Shown: positions 12,292-23,640, numbered from the stretch's first letter. The stretch: 64,000 nt of DNA from Liquidambar formosana (GCA_039720395.1 CM077827.1:25012916-25076915); one strand, 5' to 3'. Notes: generated by a model from the letters alone, not told the origin. Numbers and translations are program-made.

Positions 12292-14000
12292 GATTTTAAT
12301 TTTCAATGCAAAGTGTAGAATCTAGTGTAGTTTCCTTGCATGTCAACTAGCTTAATTGATGCTTGAGTTTTTGGAGGCGTGGGGGTGCTTCAGAAAGTAT
12401 AGACAAATCATAGATTCACCAATGTATATATTTATCGTCTCGAAAAAGATGAAAATCTTTCTCTATCGATCAAAATCATGTTATGCACATTGTTTGTCAT
12501 TTTTTTTCTCTCTCCTTGATTGTGTTTCTGGTAACATTTTTTAAATTAATTATATATTTAATTAGTCGATCACCAACTTGAGTAGTTCCAATAAGTCACA
12601 CTAGCTGCCGGCGGGGGTTCCTCTTGTGTTATGCGGATCAACTCCCACTTACTAAAGTGACATACAAGTGCCATGGATTGCTTGTGTTTTTTTTAATTTT
12701 TTATTGGATAATGAATTGAAAGTGGTGGATTAATTATTATAATATACATGGACCCTGCTTTTTTTTTTCTTTTCAAAAATTGGCTAAAGCAATCCAGCTG
12801 CCTTTTTGACGTGGATCAAAGCAATTGGAGTTTGTTAATTACCTAAGCCTAGCCTATAGGTGGCTCTTATTTTCCCATTACAAAAATCAAGAATCCCATT
12901 ATCTATTGCCTAAATATTGTTATCACGCCATGCCATCATTCAACCAACAATTATACCTAACAGGTAACATCTTTGACAAATTATCAGGGAAATTCCACTG
13001 TGGTGATTTTGCTTCCCAAACTAATACCAAATAAAGATGTACTTCGTCCTAGGAAAACTTAAATAAATAATTAAGCAAGCATGGGAAATAAATATTAAGG
13101 GGCCAAAACAATTTCAGGGAGTTAAATCTAAAATTTCAAAAGGATTAAGGTATAAAATGTAAATAAAATGGCTCATACATACAATTTTTGGTTTCTTTTA
13201 ATGGGTTTCGATTTAGTGTCGATATTTAGTTGTGGGAGTTTAATTACTGTTGTGATGTATTTTTTGTTTTGTTTTTTGTTTTTTTTTTCCCTTTTTTTCA
13301 TCGGGTAAATGTCTTGTAGGTTTTAATGGTCGGGTCCCAGCTGGATGTGGAGTCTGTGCTAGTGTGAAGGTGGTATGATCTTCTTTGCATAATAATTAAA
13401 GACAAGAGGGGCTGAAGAGGAAAATATAAATATATAAATAATTGAGGCAAGGCGGCTGCTAGCTCTGGGTTGATATGGTAGGCCTTCGTATATATAAGAT
13501 GGCGATCAGATAAGGACGTAGTGATATGATGCAGCGGAAAATATACGATCGAGACTTAGAAAAAAAAAAAAAAAAGAAATTTTTCAATGTGTTGATTGTT
13601 ACAAGAATAATGTCAAATGATAAGCAACCACAATCAATGTTCACATTAGAACACGAAAGCAGAAATAAAAGAAAAACTTTCTCTCTCTCAATATTATTAA
13701 TATCAAAAATAAAATAAAATTGCTTACCATAAGGCTTACATCCCTTTATATAGGAAACTAATCCAACGAAATAGAAAAACCTAGTTCTACTAGAATAAAT
13801 AAAAAATAACTAGGAAACTAATAAAATAAAAGCAATAATTAAATAAAAACAAAATAATTATAACTCCTAAAAATAGCTAAATAAACTAAAGTCCCAAATT
13901 AAGTAGTAGTAGCAGCAAAAACGATAGTAGTAGTAGACCCCAACGCCCCGTGATGCGTATGCATATCCAAAGAATGTGTACGCTCAAGTTGAGTATGCGT
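11506..14000. other. Intergenic DNA with short repeats
   Basis: No supported gene. A pure (CT)n tract of about 31 bp lies at 12259-12289. A truncated relative of the 'TTACATTTTGGTGA' MITE family is visible at about 12990-13050. A and T runs occur at 12760, 13265-13300 and 13560. Open frames at 11590-11826, 12356-12544, 12825-13034 and 13459-13717 are short, of random composition, and not credible. Confidence 0.5.
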
Positions 14001-14003
14001 ACG

Positions 14004-14125
14004 CTGATGCAATTATATCAGCACTTGCATTAGGAATTGTATCTCTTTCATTGATAGATTACAGGATACATTAAACCAATGCATATAGTACAACCCTAAT
14101 TCATAATATACTTATATAATTTAAA
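14004..14125. repeat. Foldback element, family 'TGATATAACTTATATCA', copy 2
   Basis: It starts TGATGCAATTATATCAGCAC and contains TTGCATTAGGAATTGTATCT. The right half is a diverged inverse (CAACCCTAATTCATAATATA). Related to the copies at 11318, 40475 and 42011. Confidence 0.5.
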
Positions 14126-14163
14126 TTAAGACATCTCTACCTAATCAGAATTGCATATATATA

Positions 14164-14223
<60 letters not shown>

Positions 14224-14225
14224 GG
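14164..14225. repeat. Compound microsatellite (GT)n-(GA)n-(G)n
   Basis: About 10 GT units run into about 15 GA units and then about 14 G. Confidence 0.95.
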
Positions 14226-14450
14226 TTGATAATAGCACATGCTCACTAGTTGAACGTCATCCAATAGGTTTGAGCTTGATGTATTACAAGTAGTGACTAG
14301 TCAAGTTTTAACCTGTAAAAGACCAATGGTGTGTGTGGGTTGATATTAGCACATGCTTACCTGGTTGAACGTCATCCAATAGGTTAGAGCTTGATGTATT
14401 ACAAGTAGTGAGAGTCAAGTTTTAAACCTGTAAAAGACCAATGGTAGGTG
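14224..14450. repeat. Tandem duplication, two units of about 114 bp
   Basis: GGTTGATAATAGCACATGCT starts unit 1 at 14224 and an almost identical unit starts at 14338. Both contain GAACGTCATCCAATAGGTT, GAGCTTGATGTATTACAAGT and CCTGTAAAAGACCAATGGT in order, with few differences, which suggests a recent duplication next to the G-run. Confidence 0.85.
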
Positions 14451-14454
14451 CATT

Positions 14455-14957
14455 GTAATTGAAAAGAATTATGCTTCATGCCCCAATTCCATGCATTAAT
14501 TTTTATTTTATCTCTTTTATGAAAGATAGATACATAAAAAATTTCATGTGTGGGTTCTATCCTTGTGTGAAAGAGTTTGAGATAAAATTTAAAGCAATGG
14601 AGTGATATCAAATAGGCGGAGTTTAATAAGATTCCAATATGATATGATATGCACATCAAAGGGACATCGAGATGAAAGGTGTCTGTACTGACAAGAGATG
14701 AGGCCCCATTAGTTTGTCCTCGCCTCTCAGCACACATGACAACCACCATTAATACAACACTATCCGTCAAGAGCAGATGGTTGGATAGTAATATGAGGAC
14801 TGGTGGCCGGCCCTTTTCTGGTAGGCCATAGTGCTTCACTAGGCCTGCTAGACTGAAAGCATGCCTAGCCCTTCTTCAGAAGTCGCTAAGGCCTCGCTAA
14901 GCATAATTTTGTGGCTCATTTCATTTACAATTTAAGCAATTAAGCCTTCCCTCCCAA
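14455..14957. other. Intergenic DNA, nothing supported
   Basis: A 146-codon open frame runs on the - strand (14399-14839), but it reads through half of the tandem duplication, resembles no family I know and lacks exon signals. Words such as AGGCCTGCTAG and TAGGCC suggest old transposon ends. Confidence 0.45.
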
Positions 14958-14968
14958 CTAGGCCATTT

Positions 14969-15135
14969 ACCAATGGCCTGACAGGCTTAAGAGGCATTTG
15001 CCTCATTTTATAAAGTGAGTGATCTCGAATTTAAGTTTATGGAGAATTATTGATACCTCTTTATTGATATTAAGGAGGGTTAAGGTCTTAAGGATATGGG
15101 TAGGTTCCATTTGAATGTCCAAAAAAAAAAAAAGC
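14969..15135 (+). mobile_element. tRNA-derived SINE, family A, copy 1
   Basis: Flanked by an 11-bp perfect target-site duplication CTAGGCCATTT (14958-14968 and 15136-15146) and ending in a 15-A tail. The body (CCTCATTTTATAAAGTGAG, then GATCTCGAATTTAAGTTTAT) matches the copies at 25143-25315 and 41353-41495. The B-box-like GATCTCGAATTTAAG supports tRNA origin. Mobilised in trans by LINE enzymes. Confidence 0.85.
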
Positions 15136-15237
15136 CTAGGCCATTTGCATAACTTTGTTGTAATTATGGGCTTGTTTTATTTTCTGGTTTTTAAGTTATG
15201 GGCATGTTTGCTTGGTAAGTGATGTCAATTCAAGTCG

Positions 15238-15633
15238 AGGACCGATTATCGCAATCCCTTGATTTTATTTGTACAGCCCACTAATTTTGATTTCTCAAGA
15301 TTTTAGGAAAACATAAAAGATTTAAAACGAGCTGCGATATCAACTAGAAAACATTATTTTAAACAAATTTGCAAAATAAAGTTTTTTTCAAAATCTTTTG
15401 TTTATGTGGACTATTTGTTAAAAAATGAAACTAGAGACTATAAATGGTCAAAAAATCCATTTAAACGACTACATTTTGGAAAAAAATTTTCTGTAAAATT
15501 ATTCAAAATGACATTTTCTTATGAACTACATGACCAATTTTCATAAAATTCTTGTATATTTTTCATGAAACCTTGATAAATAAAAATTAGTTGGGTGTGT
15601 AAATAAAATTAAAGGGTTGCAATAACCGTTTCC
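15238..15633. mobile_element. Foldback MULE MITE, copy 1 (396 bp)
   Basis: Terminal inverted repeats carry ATTATCGCAATCCCTTGATT at the left and, inverted, AAAGGGTTGCAATAACCGTT at the right. The two halves are inverse copies over most of the length, so the element can fold end to end. A 9-bp near-perfect target duplication flanks it (TTCAAGTCG at 15229-15237, TTCAAGTTG at 15634-15642), typical of Mutator-like insertion. Non-coding. Confidence 0.82.
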
Positions 15634-15879
15634 TTCAAGTTGCTCTTCATGCAAATTTTATCATTAATCAATAAGAGTGGGCCAGGCCCAATATTCAATT
15701 AAGAAGCATGAATTTGTGCAAATGGCCTTGAGCCCTTGACCCATGGTACTACAATCGGAAAACTTGTCTTCTTCAATTTTATTAGCTGCAATTGGATGTC
15801 ATCAGTAAAAATGGTTTGGCGAGGCCCAAACTTCAATTGAAGGCCAGTAGTTTCGCCGGCCTATTTACGGTGTCACCAT

Positions 15880-16294
15880 GGGTCCGGATATTGCAATCCT
15901 TTCAAGTGATCTCCCCACCTCATTAATTTTTTTTTTTTTTTTAAGGTTTAAAAAATATATAAAAGGTTTTTATGAAAAGTGGTCGCGAAATCCACTAAAA
16001 AACATCATTTTGAACAACTTTGTATAAGAAATTTTTCCAAAATCTATCACTTAAGTAGACTATTTAAGTAGACTTTTTGACCATTTATAGTTCCTATTTA
16101 TTTTTGACCAAAAAGTTTACTTAAACTGTAGATTTTGGAAAAAACTTTAATCCGCAAAATTGTTTAAAATGATATTTTCTAGTTGACTACGTGATCATTT
16201 TTCATAAAAATCTTTTCTATTTTTCTAAAAAATTTCAAAATGAAAATTAATGGGGTCAGGAGATCACTTGAAGGAGTTGCAATATCCAGACCCG
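15880..16294. mobile_element. Foldback MULE MITE, copy 2 (415 bp)
   Basis: The left end GGGTCCGGATATTGCAATCC pairs with the right end GTTGCAATATCCAGACCC. Flanks TGTCACCAT (15871-15879) and TGTAACCAT (16295-16303) form a 9-bp duplication with one mismatch. It shares with the other copies an interior block around ACATCATTTTGAACAACTTT and its inverse. Confidence 0.82.
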
Positions 16295-16613
16295 TGTAAC
16301 CATTCCCTACACTTTTCCGTGGAAAATGTTCTACATACCAAAAATAATATTACAAAAAGTTTATAAATGGTAAATAATATGAGGTTATGCTTTTAATTTG
16401 ATAAATTCATTTTGCTTTAAAATATATAATAGAAATAATGCCTGCGTCAAGTTGTATATATACGATTCATTTATTTATTTAATTTTGTATAGCATTACTT
16501 TTCCACTAAATATTGGAGTAACAAACAGGATGGACAATTAGATTAGAAATTGAGGGTAGTTATTGCAACCCCTTAACTTTATTCGCATACCCTAATAATT
16601 TTAATTTCTCAAG

Positions 16614-16618
<5 letters not shown>

Positions 16619-16655
<37 letters not shown>
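16619..16655. repeat. (TA)n microsatellite inside MITE copy 3
   Basis: About 18 TA units, placed where the other family members have a short A/T-rich stretch. Confidence 0.95.
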
Positions 16656-16659
<4 letters not shown>

Positions 16660-16780
16660 TTTTATGAAAACTTATACTTGAGAAACTTTGCAGAAAAAAT
16701 TTCTGTCAAAATTTTTAATTTAAGTGGATTTTTCAACCAAAAGTGAAACAGAGATGGTAAATGATCAAAAAATTCACTTA

Positions 16781-16998
16781 CCCTCTATTTGGTTCATGGA
16801 TTCTACTAAGGAGAAAAAAAGAAAGGGAAAAAAAAATGAGAAAAGAAAATGAAAGGAAAATATTAAATCATATCAAGCCAAAATTAGTCCAATTATTCTT
16901 CTTCTTCTAATTTTCCATTGCAACCAAATAAAGAAAAGTACAATTCCTTATATTTTATGTTTTTTTTCCTTGATAAAATCCGCAAACCAAATAGGGCC
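16781..16998. mobile_element. Nested Tourist-like (PIF/Harbinger) MITE
   Basis: The ends CCCTCTATTTGGTT and AACCAAATAGGGCC are inverse of each other. A TTA trinucleotide flanks both sides (16778-16780, 16999-17001), as expected for Harbinger insertion. Removing it rejoins the MULE MITE interior as in sister copies (TTCACTTA...AACAATAGATTTTGG). Confidence 0.75.
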
Positions 16999-17273
16999 TT
17001 AAACAATAGATTTTGGAAAAATTTTATGCTTAAAAGTTGTTCAATATGATGTTTTCTAGTGACTTAGGTCACCAATTTTCATAAAAACTTTTTATATTTT
17101 CCGTAAAACCTTAATAAATAAGAATTAGTAGGTGTGCAAATAAAATTAAGGGGTTCCAATAACCACCCTTTTGGAAGATAAGTTAGGTGGCTAGAGATCG
17201 AATTGATGGATTTCATCACATTGGGCCTCTTGGTCCAATAGTATCTTGATGGTGCCCCATTTTGAGAAGTTTT

Positions 17274-17587
17274 TGTTGCAAATATTGTGATTTAGTGTGT
17301 GGATGCCACCAATTGGTAATAGTGAATGAATCACTTGTACACCACTTGGTAACTAGGGATGAACCACTTGTGATAAATGGTGGATATACTCTTGGTTAAT
17401 GGGAGATGAAATCATCACTACTTCAAATGTTAGGTGAATGTGAGCCTATATAAAGAAGATTTGGTTGGAGAAATATGTACATTGAGATGAATGATAAATT
17501 ATGAAAAGTTATTATTTCTATGCAATACTTCTTGTTGTAAGTTCTTGTTTTCTTCACAACTTGTTTTAAGTTCTTGATTTCACAATA
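17274..17587 (+). repeat. 5' LTR of the copia element
   Basis: It begins TGTTGCAAATATTGTGATTT and aligns along its full length with 24202-24519. It contains the promoter-like phrase GAGCCTATATAAAGAAGA. The right border ends CACAATA against CACAACA in the 3' LTR, so the terminal CA has mutated to TA here. Confidence 0.9.
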
Positions 17588-17602
17588 CGTTATCAGTACG
17601 AA
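17588..17602 (+). promoter_or_regulatory. Primer-binding-like site of the copia element
   Basis: CGTTATCAGTACGA directly follows the 5' LTR. Several plant copia elements have a closely similar TTATCAGCACGA phrase at this place, where a tRNA primes minus-strand synthesis. Confidence 0.6.
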
Positions 17603-17639
17603 TTGCTCAAGGATTTTGTGTGCAATATCATACTACCAC

Positions 17640-18600
17640 TATCTTCTTTCTTAACCAATTTGCTTGTGGTAAATTGGTACATTCTTAACCAATTTGGTCG
17701 TGATAAGTTAGTACACTCTTAACCAATTTGGTTGTAGTAAGTTGGTACGCTCTTAACCAATTTGGTTGTGGATTGGTTTTTACTCTAAATTATATATCTT
17801 GAATAGAGGAATCCTTCTTCTATTCCTAAAATAAGAGAAGATTTAAAAATAAAACCAAAAGTTTTATAAATAAATAAAAAGAGTGATGATTCATTTTCTC
17901 TTCCTGAAGTAAGAGAAAGATTTGAAAACTTGAAATTTTCTATACGAAAAGTAATTATTTACATGTTATCTTCGTGAAGCAAGAAACAAATTTGAATCCC
18001 CAAAATTTTCTATAAGAAAAGTTGTTGTTCATATATTCTCTTTCTGGAGCAAGAGATAAATATAAAAACCTGAAGTTTTCTATTATAAGAAAGGTATTAT
18101 TATTCATATTTCTCTTCTTAAAGTAAGAGATAAATTTCAAAACCTGAAGTTTTAGAAATGATGAATAAAGTCTCAATTTAACTGAATAAAGTGACTGTCA
18201 ATAATGACCAAATTAAATTGAATAATATATTTCTCTATTATGCGTTATGCAACTTCTTTAGATATTGGTAAAATTTTGTTGAAAATTTAATGGGTGAACC
18301 TTAACTTTTGCTTTAGTTAGCATAGAAGAACATGCAAAAATCTGCTCTTGTTTTATTTCGAATTGACTGTCAACTTCACCTCTATTGTCAGTCAACTTAT
18401 CTCAGATTGACTGGTAACTTCACTGTGTCAGCTTATATTATGTCATTCTATGATGTAAACCACCAGAAGTGAATCAATGACATACTAAACCACTAAAAGT
18501 GGAGCAAGGAAATATCAAACCACCAGAAATGGAATAATACAATATAAACCACCAGGAGTGGAATGACATCAAATAAATAAGCAAAAGTTTATAGAATAAA
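17640..18600 (+). repeat. Tandem arrays in the copia leader
   Basis: Three different arrays follow one another. At about 17650-17776 a unit of about 38 bp built on CTTAACCAATTTGGTTGTGG occurs four times. At about 17820-18160 a unit of about 75 bp (AAGTAAGAGA..., then GAAGTTTTCTAT) occurs four to five times. At about 18455-18570 a unit of about 30 bp (AAACCACCAGAAGTGGAAT) occurs four times. They lie before the expected gag region and so in the untranslated leader. Confidence 0.75.
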
Positions 18601-19559
18601 CATACAAGATAAGTGTTTAAGGTAAACACTGGTAAGGTACGTATTTTTCATACAAATTGATATTTCATAAATTTATACCAAGCATCCATAAAAAAAAAAA
18701 CATATATTGAAACGATTTTTTGTTAAAATAATTTAGTGGATCCTATAAATTATCTTGATATTCCATATAGTATGGACATTACTCATATTGCTATTTTCTT
18801 TGAGGATCCTAGCAGGATAATTCACCATCTAATTGATAATAGATATGTTCATACCAATTAACATATTTTTCTTATATATTGAATATGTTATAAGTAACAA
18901 TGCTTTTAAAAATGTTAGTACTATCACCGCTTTATATATAACCGTTGAGATCACTATTTCTAGTCGTTGGGGCTACTGTTCATAGCCGTTGAGGTCTTCT
19001 CTATAAAATCACAGCTGTTCTTCTTAAAAATCATCACCTCTGCAACAATGAATTTCTTGATTCATTTGTGACAGTCTTCTTCCCTTTCTCATGTTTCTTC
19101 TATACTACATATTCCTCATCCCATTATTCGAATGGATACTAGATTTTTGTTTTCGTGAAAAGATTCTAGTTATAGCCATGTCTGAATTTCTGATATTTCT
19201 CCTAAATTTGCCTTTGATGATAATGTTGATACTCGCTCTTTATGGTCGATAAATTTTGTCTAAACAAATAAATGAAAGAATAAAAGTTAGTTTTCAGAGA
19301 GAAATCATACCATGTATTTCTGTTTATTCTGTTTTCCCAGAAAGAGTTTATTTGATTATGTATTTCGGTTGTAATGATTTTCCTGATATATATTTGTGTG
19401 CATTATATTTTGTTTTCTTCATCTATTCAAGTTTTGTCAAGAAAATGATAAAGGGATAACTTGTTCTGATCCATATGTTAGCATTCCTGATGCAAATAAA
19501 AATATAATAGCCATGATTTGATTAAAGACATTTTATACAAGATATAACAGGTTACAGAT

Positions 19560-20280
19560 TTTTGCTACTCAATAGTAGCATTTCAAGTTGAACTTGAGGG
19601 ATTAACTAGAGGTTGACTCAGCGGGCCGTTCAGAATTCTTTCGTGTTGTTCAATGATTTGCCCCCAAGCCTTTCCAATGTATCAACCCTTGGCTGGAGAC
19701 TGTTAGAATAAGAGTCTATTATCCTTTGTAATTCTCTATTCTCTTCTCTCAAAACCCTCATCCTTCGATAAGCCCCATTAAGCAACCCTGAAGGTGGGTG
19801 ACCTGGTCACGTAGACTGTGGACTTCCACAGTTCTGGCATGGAAACGCCATGCCATGATAGAGGTAACCGTAGGAGCCTACACACTTAAAGCCATGGAGT
19901 CTCTTATTATGTCCAAGTCAAAGATAACCAATGCATTGTTGGGAATCTGATGCTATTAAGGATTAATTAATCCTCTTGAGATCTGCAACTATCTGGTAAT
20001 AATGCTGCCTTTTGATAAAATGCCACTGCTTTGTTGACAATTAATCACACCTTGATACTGTAGTCCACTGAATACGCTAATTGTGTCGGTCAACAAATAT
20101 GGGTCTTGGGCTGATGGGTTGGGTGTGCCATGGCTTGGACGTACCAAGTTCTGGGCACCAGTGTGGGTTTGTTTGGACAGGCCCGACAAGTATTATTGGG
20201 CAGAAGGAATACCAGCCCATTGTTCTTACACCAACAAGAACAGGAAGCCTAAATGGTTTGAGCCCAAATTAAAAAATAAA
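19560..20280 (-). other. Coding-like block on the opposite strand inside the copia element
   Basis: The base composition is more balanced than around it. Read on the - strand there are long, only lightly broken frames, including one whose conceptual product near 19650-19790 is rich in Arg/Glu/Leu and looks coiled-coil-forming (phrase MRVLREENRELQRIIDSYSN in one frame). A 66-codon open frame at 19989-20189 precedes it. This does not match copia gag or integrase and runs against them, so it may be another nested insertion. The family is not recognised. Confidence 0.3.
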
Positions 20281-20584
20281 AAATAAAAAAATAATGTGCA
20301 ATGAATGGTAATATCACAATGAGGTAAGAATTCATACACCCAAACTCACAAAGTAATATTTTTACAGCATGTTTTGCGGATTGTTCATTTTTCCTGCTAT
20401 TACGAGGAGAAAATCTTGTAAGAATTCACACATACAAACTCAAAAGGTATTATTTTTATAGCAAGTTTTGAATATTGTTATTTTGATAGAATTCTCACCA
20501 TTATGGGGAGGAAATACACTAATAGAAGAATGGCGTAAATTTTCAATACATAACAAATTAATATGAACTGGAAGTTCAAACAAT

Positions 20585-20730
20585 CATTCACTTGCAAGTC
20601 CCCGTAGGACAACAGGTTAATATAGCAGCAAACGAATCTAAGATATGCTTGAAGCATGAAAGACTTGTTGGTGATAAGGATAAACATCTCATAAAGGAAA
20701 AGAAATTGATGCTCCTAAAGAAGCCATACT
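20585..20730 (+). pseudogene. copia pol hinge before reverse transcriptase
   Basis: The + strand translation reads KHERLVGDKDKHLIKEKK, corresponding to the basic GRPVGSKDK-type linker between integrase and reverse transcriptase in plant copia polyproteins. Pro-Glu-rich repeats follow at 20780-21020 (SPEEKPPEQLSPEVE), as expected for this linker. Confidence 0.65.
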
Positions 20731-21073
20731 CACAGAATAGGCAATAAAAATAATTCATTCATCCAATTGGTAATGGACAATAAATCTCCTGAACAGCTAT
20801 CTCCTGAAGTGGAACCTTTTGAAGAGTTAATTCCTTGGGTGCAGATGTGTGTACTTAACTTGACTGAATGATTCATGATCATTAGTTTTATGCAAAACTT
20901 AGTCAGATATTCACACCCCTAAAGAGGAATCTCCTGAAGAGAAACCCCCTGAACAGTTATCCCCTGAAGTGGAATTTCTTTAAGTGAAATCTCCTGAAAA
21001 AATTATTCCTAAAGAGGAATAGGTACCTAATAATAATGAGATCTCAATAAATTATATAAGCTCAAGAGAAATA

Positions 21074-21849
21074 TTGGATAGAAACAAAATTGTTGTTGAC
21101 GATATATTTTTTTTTAAAGTTATTCTTGACATTACCAGAAGTAATGATGAAATTAAACCACAAATCGTCGAAGAGAATCGTTATAGAATTTATTGGCTAA
21201 TGTGGAAAGAAGTAATTCAAGTAGAGTTAAACTTGCTTGCAACATGTGAAGTATTTGGACCTGTAGTCTAGAGCTTGTCAGATATAAATGAGTATTCGAA
21301 ATGAGAAAAGAAATTTGTGAGAAGGGGCATACATTCAATTTTATAGAAAAGAACTCCAGAAGAGGCTATTGAACAAGAAATAAATATCCTCACAATTTCT
21401 TATATTACTCCTAAAGAGGAAAAAGTCATTGAAGAGACTAAAAACAATAAACAGGCTTATGGAAATAAAGAAATTTCCATAAATTACGCATGCGTTATGG
21501 AATCACATAAAAGTGATTATTAATTACGTAGTAGCTATTGAAATTTCAAAAATAACAACGATCTTAAACCACACATTGTAAACGAATGTTGCAATAGACC
21601 TGATTGGTCAAAAAAGGAAGAAACAATCCAAATGGAATTGGATTTACTAGTGAAACGTAAAGCATTTGGACAATGAAGTCCTAACACCCAATAATGTGAA
21701 ACCAATGGGATTACAAATGGATATTTATAAGAAAACGTAATGATAGAAATGAGATTGTCATATATATAAAACTTGGTTTCCTGTAGAAATCAGATATTGA
21801 TTATGAAGAAATATATCCACCTGTAATGGATGTCATTACATTTAAGTGC

Positions 21850-21882
<33 letters not shown>

Positions 21883-22230
21883 AAGGTCTATGAAGGATCC
21901 AAATTGTCTGAAACAAATATTATGAAAAAATGTACTCAATTAAACTGAGACAATCCTTATATGGATTAAAACAATCTGAAAGAATGTGGTAAAATTGTCT
22001 CAGTAAGTACTTAGTTAAAGAAAGATATGTTAATAATTCTATATGCCTATAAAGAAATCAGAATTGGGATTAGTTATCATTACAATTTATGTTGATGATA
22101 TAAATTTAATTGAGACTCTTGAAGAGTTTATGAAAACTGCTAAATATTTAAAGAAGAGATAACAAAATATTGTCTTGGCCTGTAGTTCAAACATAAATCA
22201 AACAAAATCCTTATCATACCGAAAAGGTAT
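21074..22230 (+). pseudogene. Decayed copia reverse transcriptase
   Basis: The fragment at 21074-21271 (RNKIVVDD... ending ATCEVFGPVV) matches the start of the copia RT domain. A second, diverged version of the same start appears at about 21510-21680 (PHIVNEC...WSKKEETIQMELDLL). The catalytic motif follows as ITIYVDDINLI at about 22090-22122. A (GT)n run at 21861-21881 and several stops interrupt it. The enzyme would copy element RNA into DNA; this copy cannot encode it. Confidence 0.8.
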
Positions 22231-22413
22231 TAAAACATCTTAATATGGATAAATCACATCCATTAAGTTCTCCCATGATAGTTTGATCTCTTGATATTAA
22301 AAAAAGATCAATTTCACCCCAAAGAAGATAATGAAATGCTACTTGATCCTAAAGTACCATATCTTAGTGCAATAGGCGATTTGTTATATCTAACACAATG
22401 CATTAACCTTTAT

Positions 22414-23632
22414 TAGGGATGGCAATGGGTCGGGTCAGATGCGGGTCAGCACTACCCCATGCCCGACCCGATCTTTAAACCTTATATCCATGCCCGACCC
22501 GATACCCGATGGGGCAGAAGAATTAAACTTCATCCCTGATCCACTGTCTTCTTGGCCATCCATGCCCGACCAGCTTGTTGTGAGCATTTTTTTTCCCCAA
22601 ATTCCATTTTTTTTTTGCTACTTACACCTGTTACATGTTATTCATATAATCATATAACAAGCCTATAAATTCAGATTAATATTAATATTAATATTATAAC
22701 AATTTATAAGAACAAATGAACAATCCCAGAAATTATTACAACTCAAAAATATAAAATTAATATTAATTATTACAACTCAAAAATATAATTAAGATTTCAA
22801 AGCATGAAATTCAATTATTCAAACCCCAGAAAAATTGAAAAAAAAAGGAAGCAAGAAGGATGCTTGAGAGTTGAGTAGCTTATGGACTCACAGACTCACG
22901 GTGGTGAAAGGAAAGAGATAGAGAGCTAAGAGATGGGTAGATATGGTGTAGATGAGTAGATCTGGTTGATCTGGTGTAGTCTGTGTAGATCTGGAGTGGT
23001 CGATCAGGTGTAGATATAGATCTGGTCAGATCTAGAAGAGGGTGAAGTAGTGAAGGTGAGGCCGTGACAGTGGTGATTCATGACTGCCAATGGGAATGGC
23101 TAAGTGGAGTGCCTGTTGCCTGTCGGTGTCGCTTGACTGGGTGAGAGCCTGAGAGGCCGGAGGCGTGAGGGTCCGGCGATGGTGGTGGAAGGCGTGAGGC
23201 GTGAGCTGGGGGCTGAGGAGCGAGTGGGCGAGTGGCGAGTGGCGAGGGCGAAGGCGAGGGCTGAGGGTGGTGACTAGTGACTCAATGAGAAGCGAGGGCT
23301 GAGGGCAATGAGGGAGGGGCGGAGGGCTACTGATTGTGATTGCTGAGCCTAAAAGTGAATAATGGAACTAGAAGTCTAGAACTTACTTAGGGTTTTTTTA
23401 CTTTTTTAAGTAGCTATTTATATTTTAATGTAATATATATATTGTGAAAACATCGGGTCAGGTCAGGGTCTTCGGGTTTTTTCCTTCTAGGATCCATGCT
23501 CGACCCATACCCGAAAAATTTTAAAATTTATACCCATACCCGACTTGATACCCAAAAAAAAAAAAAATACCCACCCATTTGGGTATGGATTGAGTCGGGA
23601 TCCTATGGATCGGGGCAAAATTGCCATCCCTA
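22414..23632. mobile_element. Non-autonomous hAT element nested in the copia element
   Basis: The ends TAGGGATGGCAATGGGTCGG and GGGGCAAAATTGCCATCCCTA (inner base omitted) are inverse of each other. The 8-bp target duplication ACCTTTAT is perfect (22406-22413, 23633-23640), which defines the hAT superfamily. Sub-terminal CCCGACCC/GGGTCGGG words repeat in both orientations, as in transposase-binding regions. The interior has a GA-rich, GAGTGGCGAG-repeat stretch (23000-23340). No transposase frame is present. Removing it rejoins copia codons for ...INLYTSFLVNLLAGF. Confidence 0.88.
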
Positions 23633-23640
23633 ACCTTTAT

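Larger units (their letters stand above)
16554..17168. mobile_element. Foldback MULE MITE, copy 3, with nested insertion
   Basis: The left end GGGTAGTTATTGCAACCCCT pairs with the right end AGGGGTTCCAATAACCACCC. A (TA)n tract (16619-16655) has expanded in the left arm, and a 218-bp Tourist-like element interrupts the right half. The outer 9-bp flanks no longer match, so this copy is older or its ends have changed. Confidence 0.72.

Noticed and set aside
14399..14839. 146-codon open frame on the - strand
   Set aside because: Longest intergenic frame, but it reads through one unit of a recent tandem duplication, has no recognisable domain, and no splice partner or promoter.
16554..17168. 9-bp target duplication around MITE copy 3
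   Set aside because: The flanks AGAAATTGA and TTTTGGAAG do not match, so no duplication is claimed for this copy.
22439..22657. 72-codon frame with PDPIPD-like repeats
   Set aside because: Translation of the CCCGACCC sub-terminal repeats of the nested hAT element.
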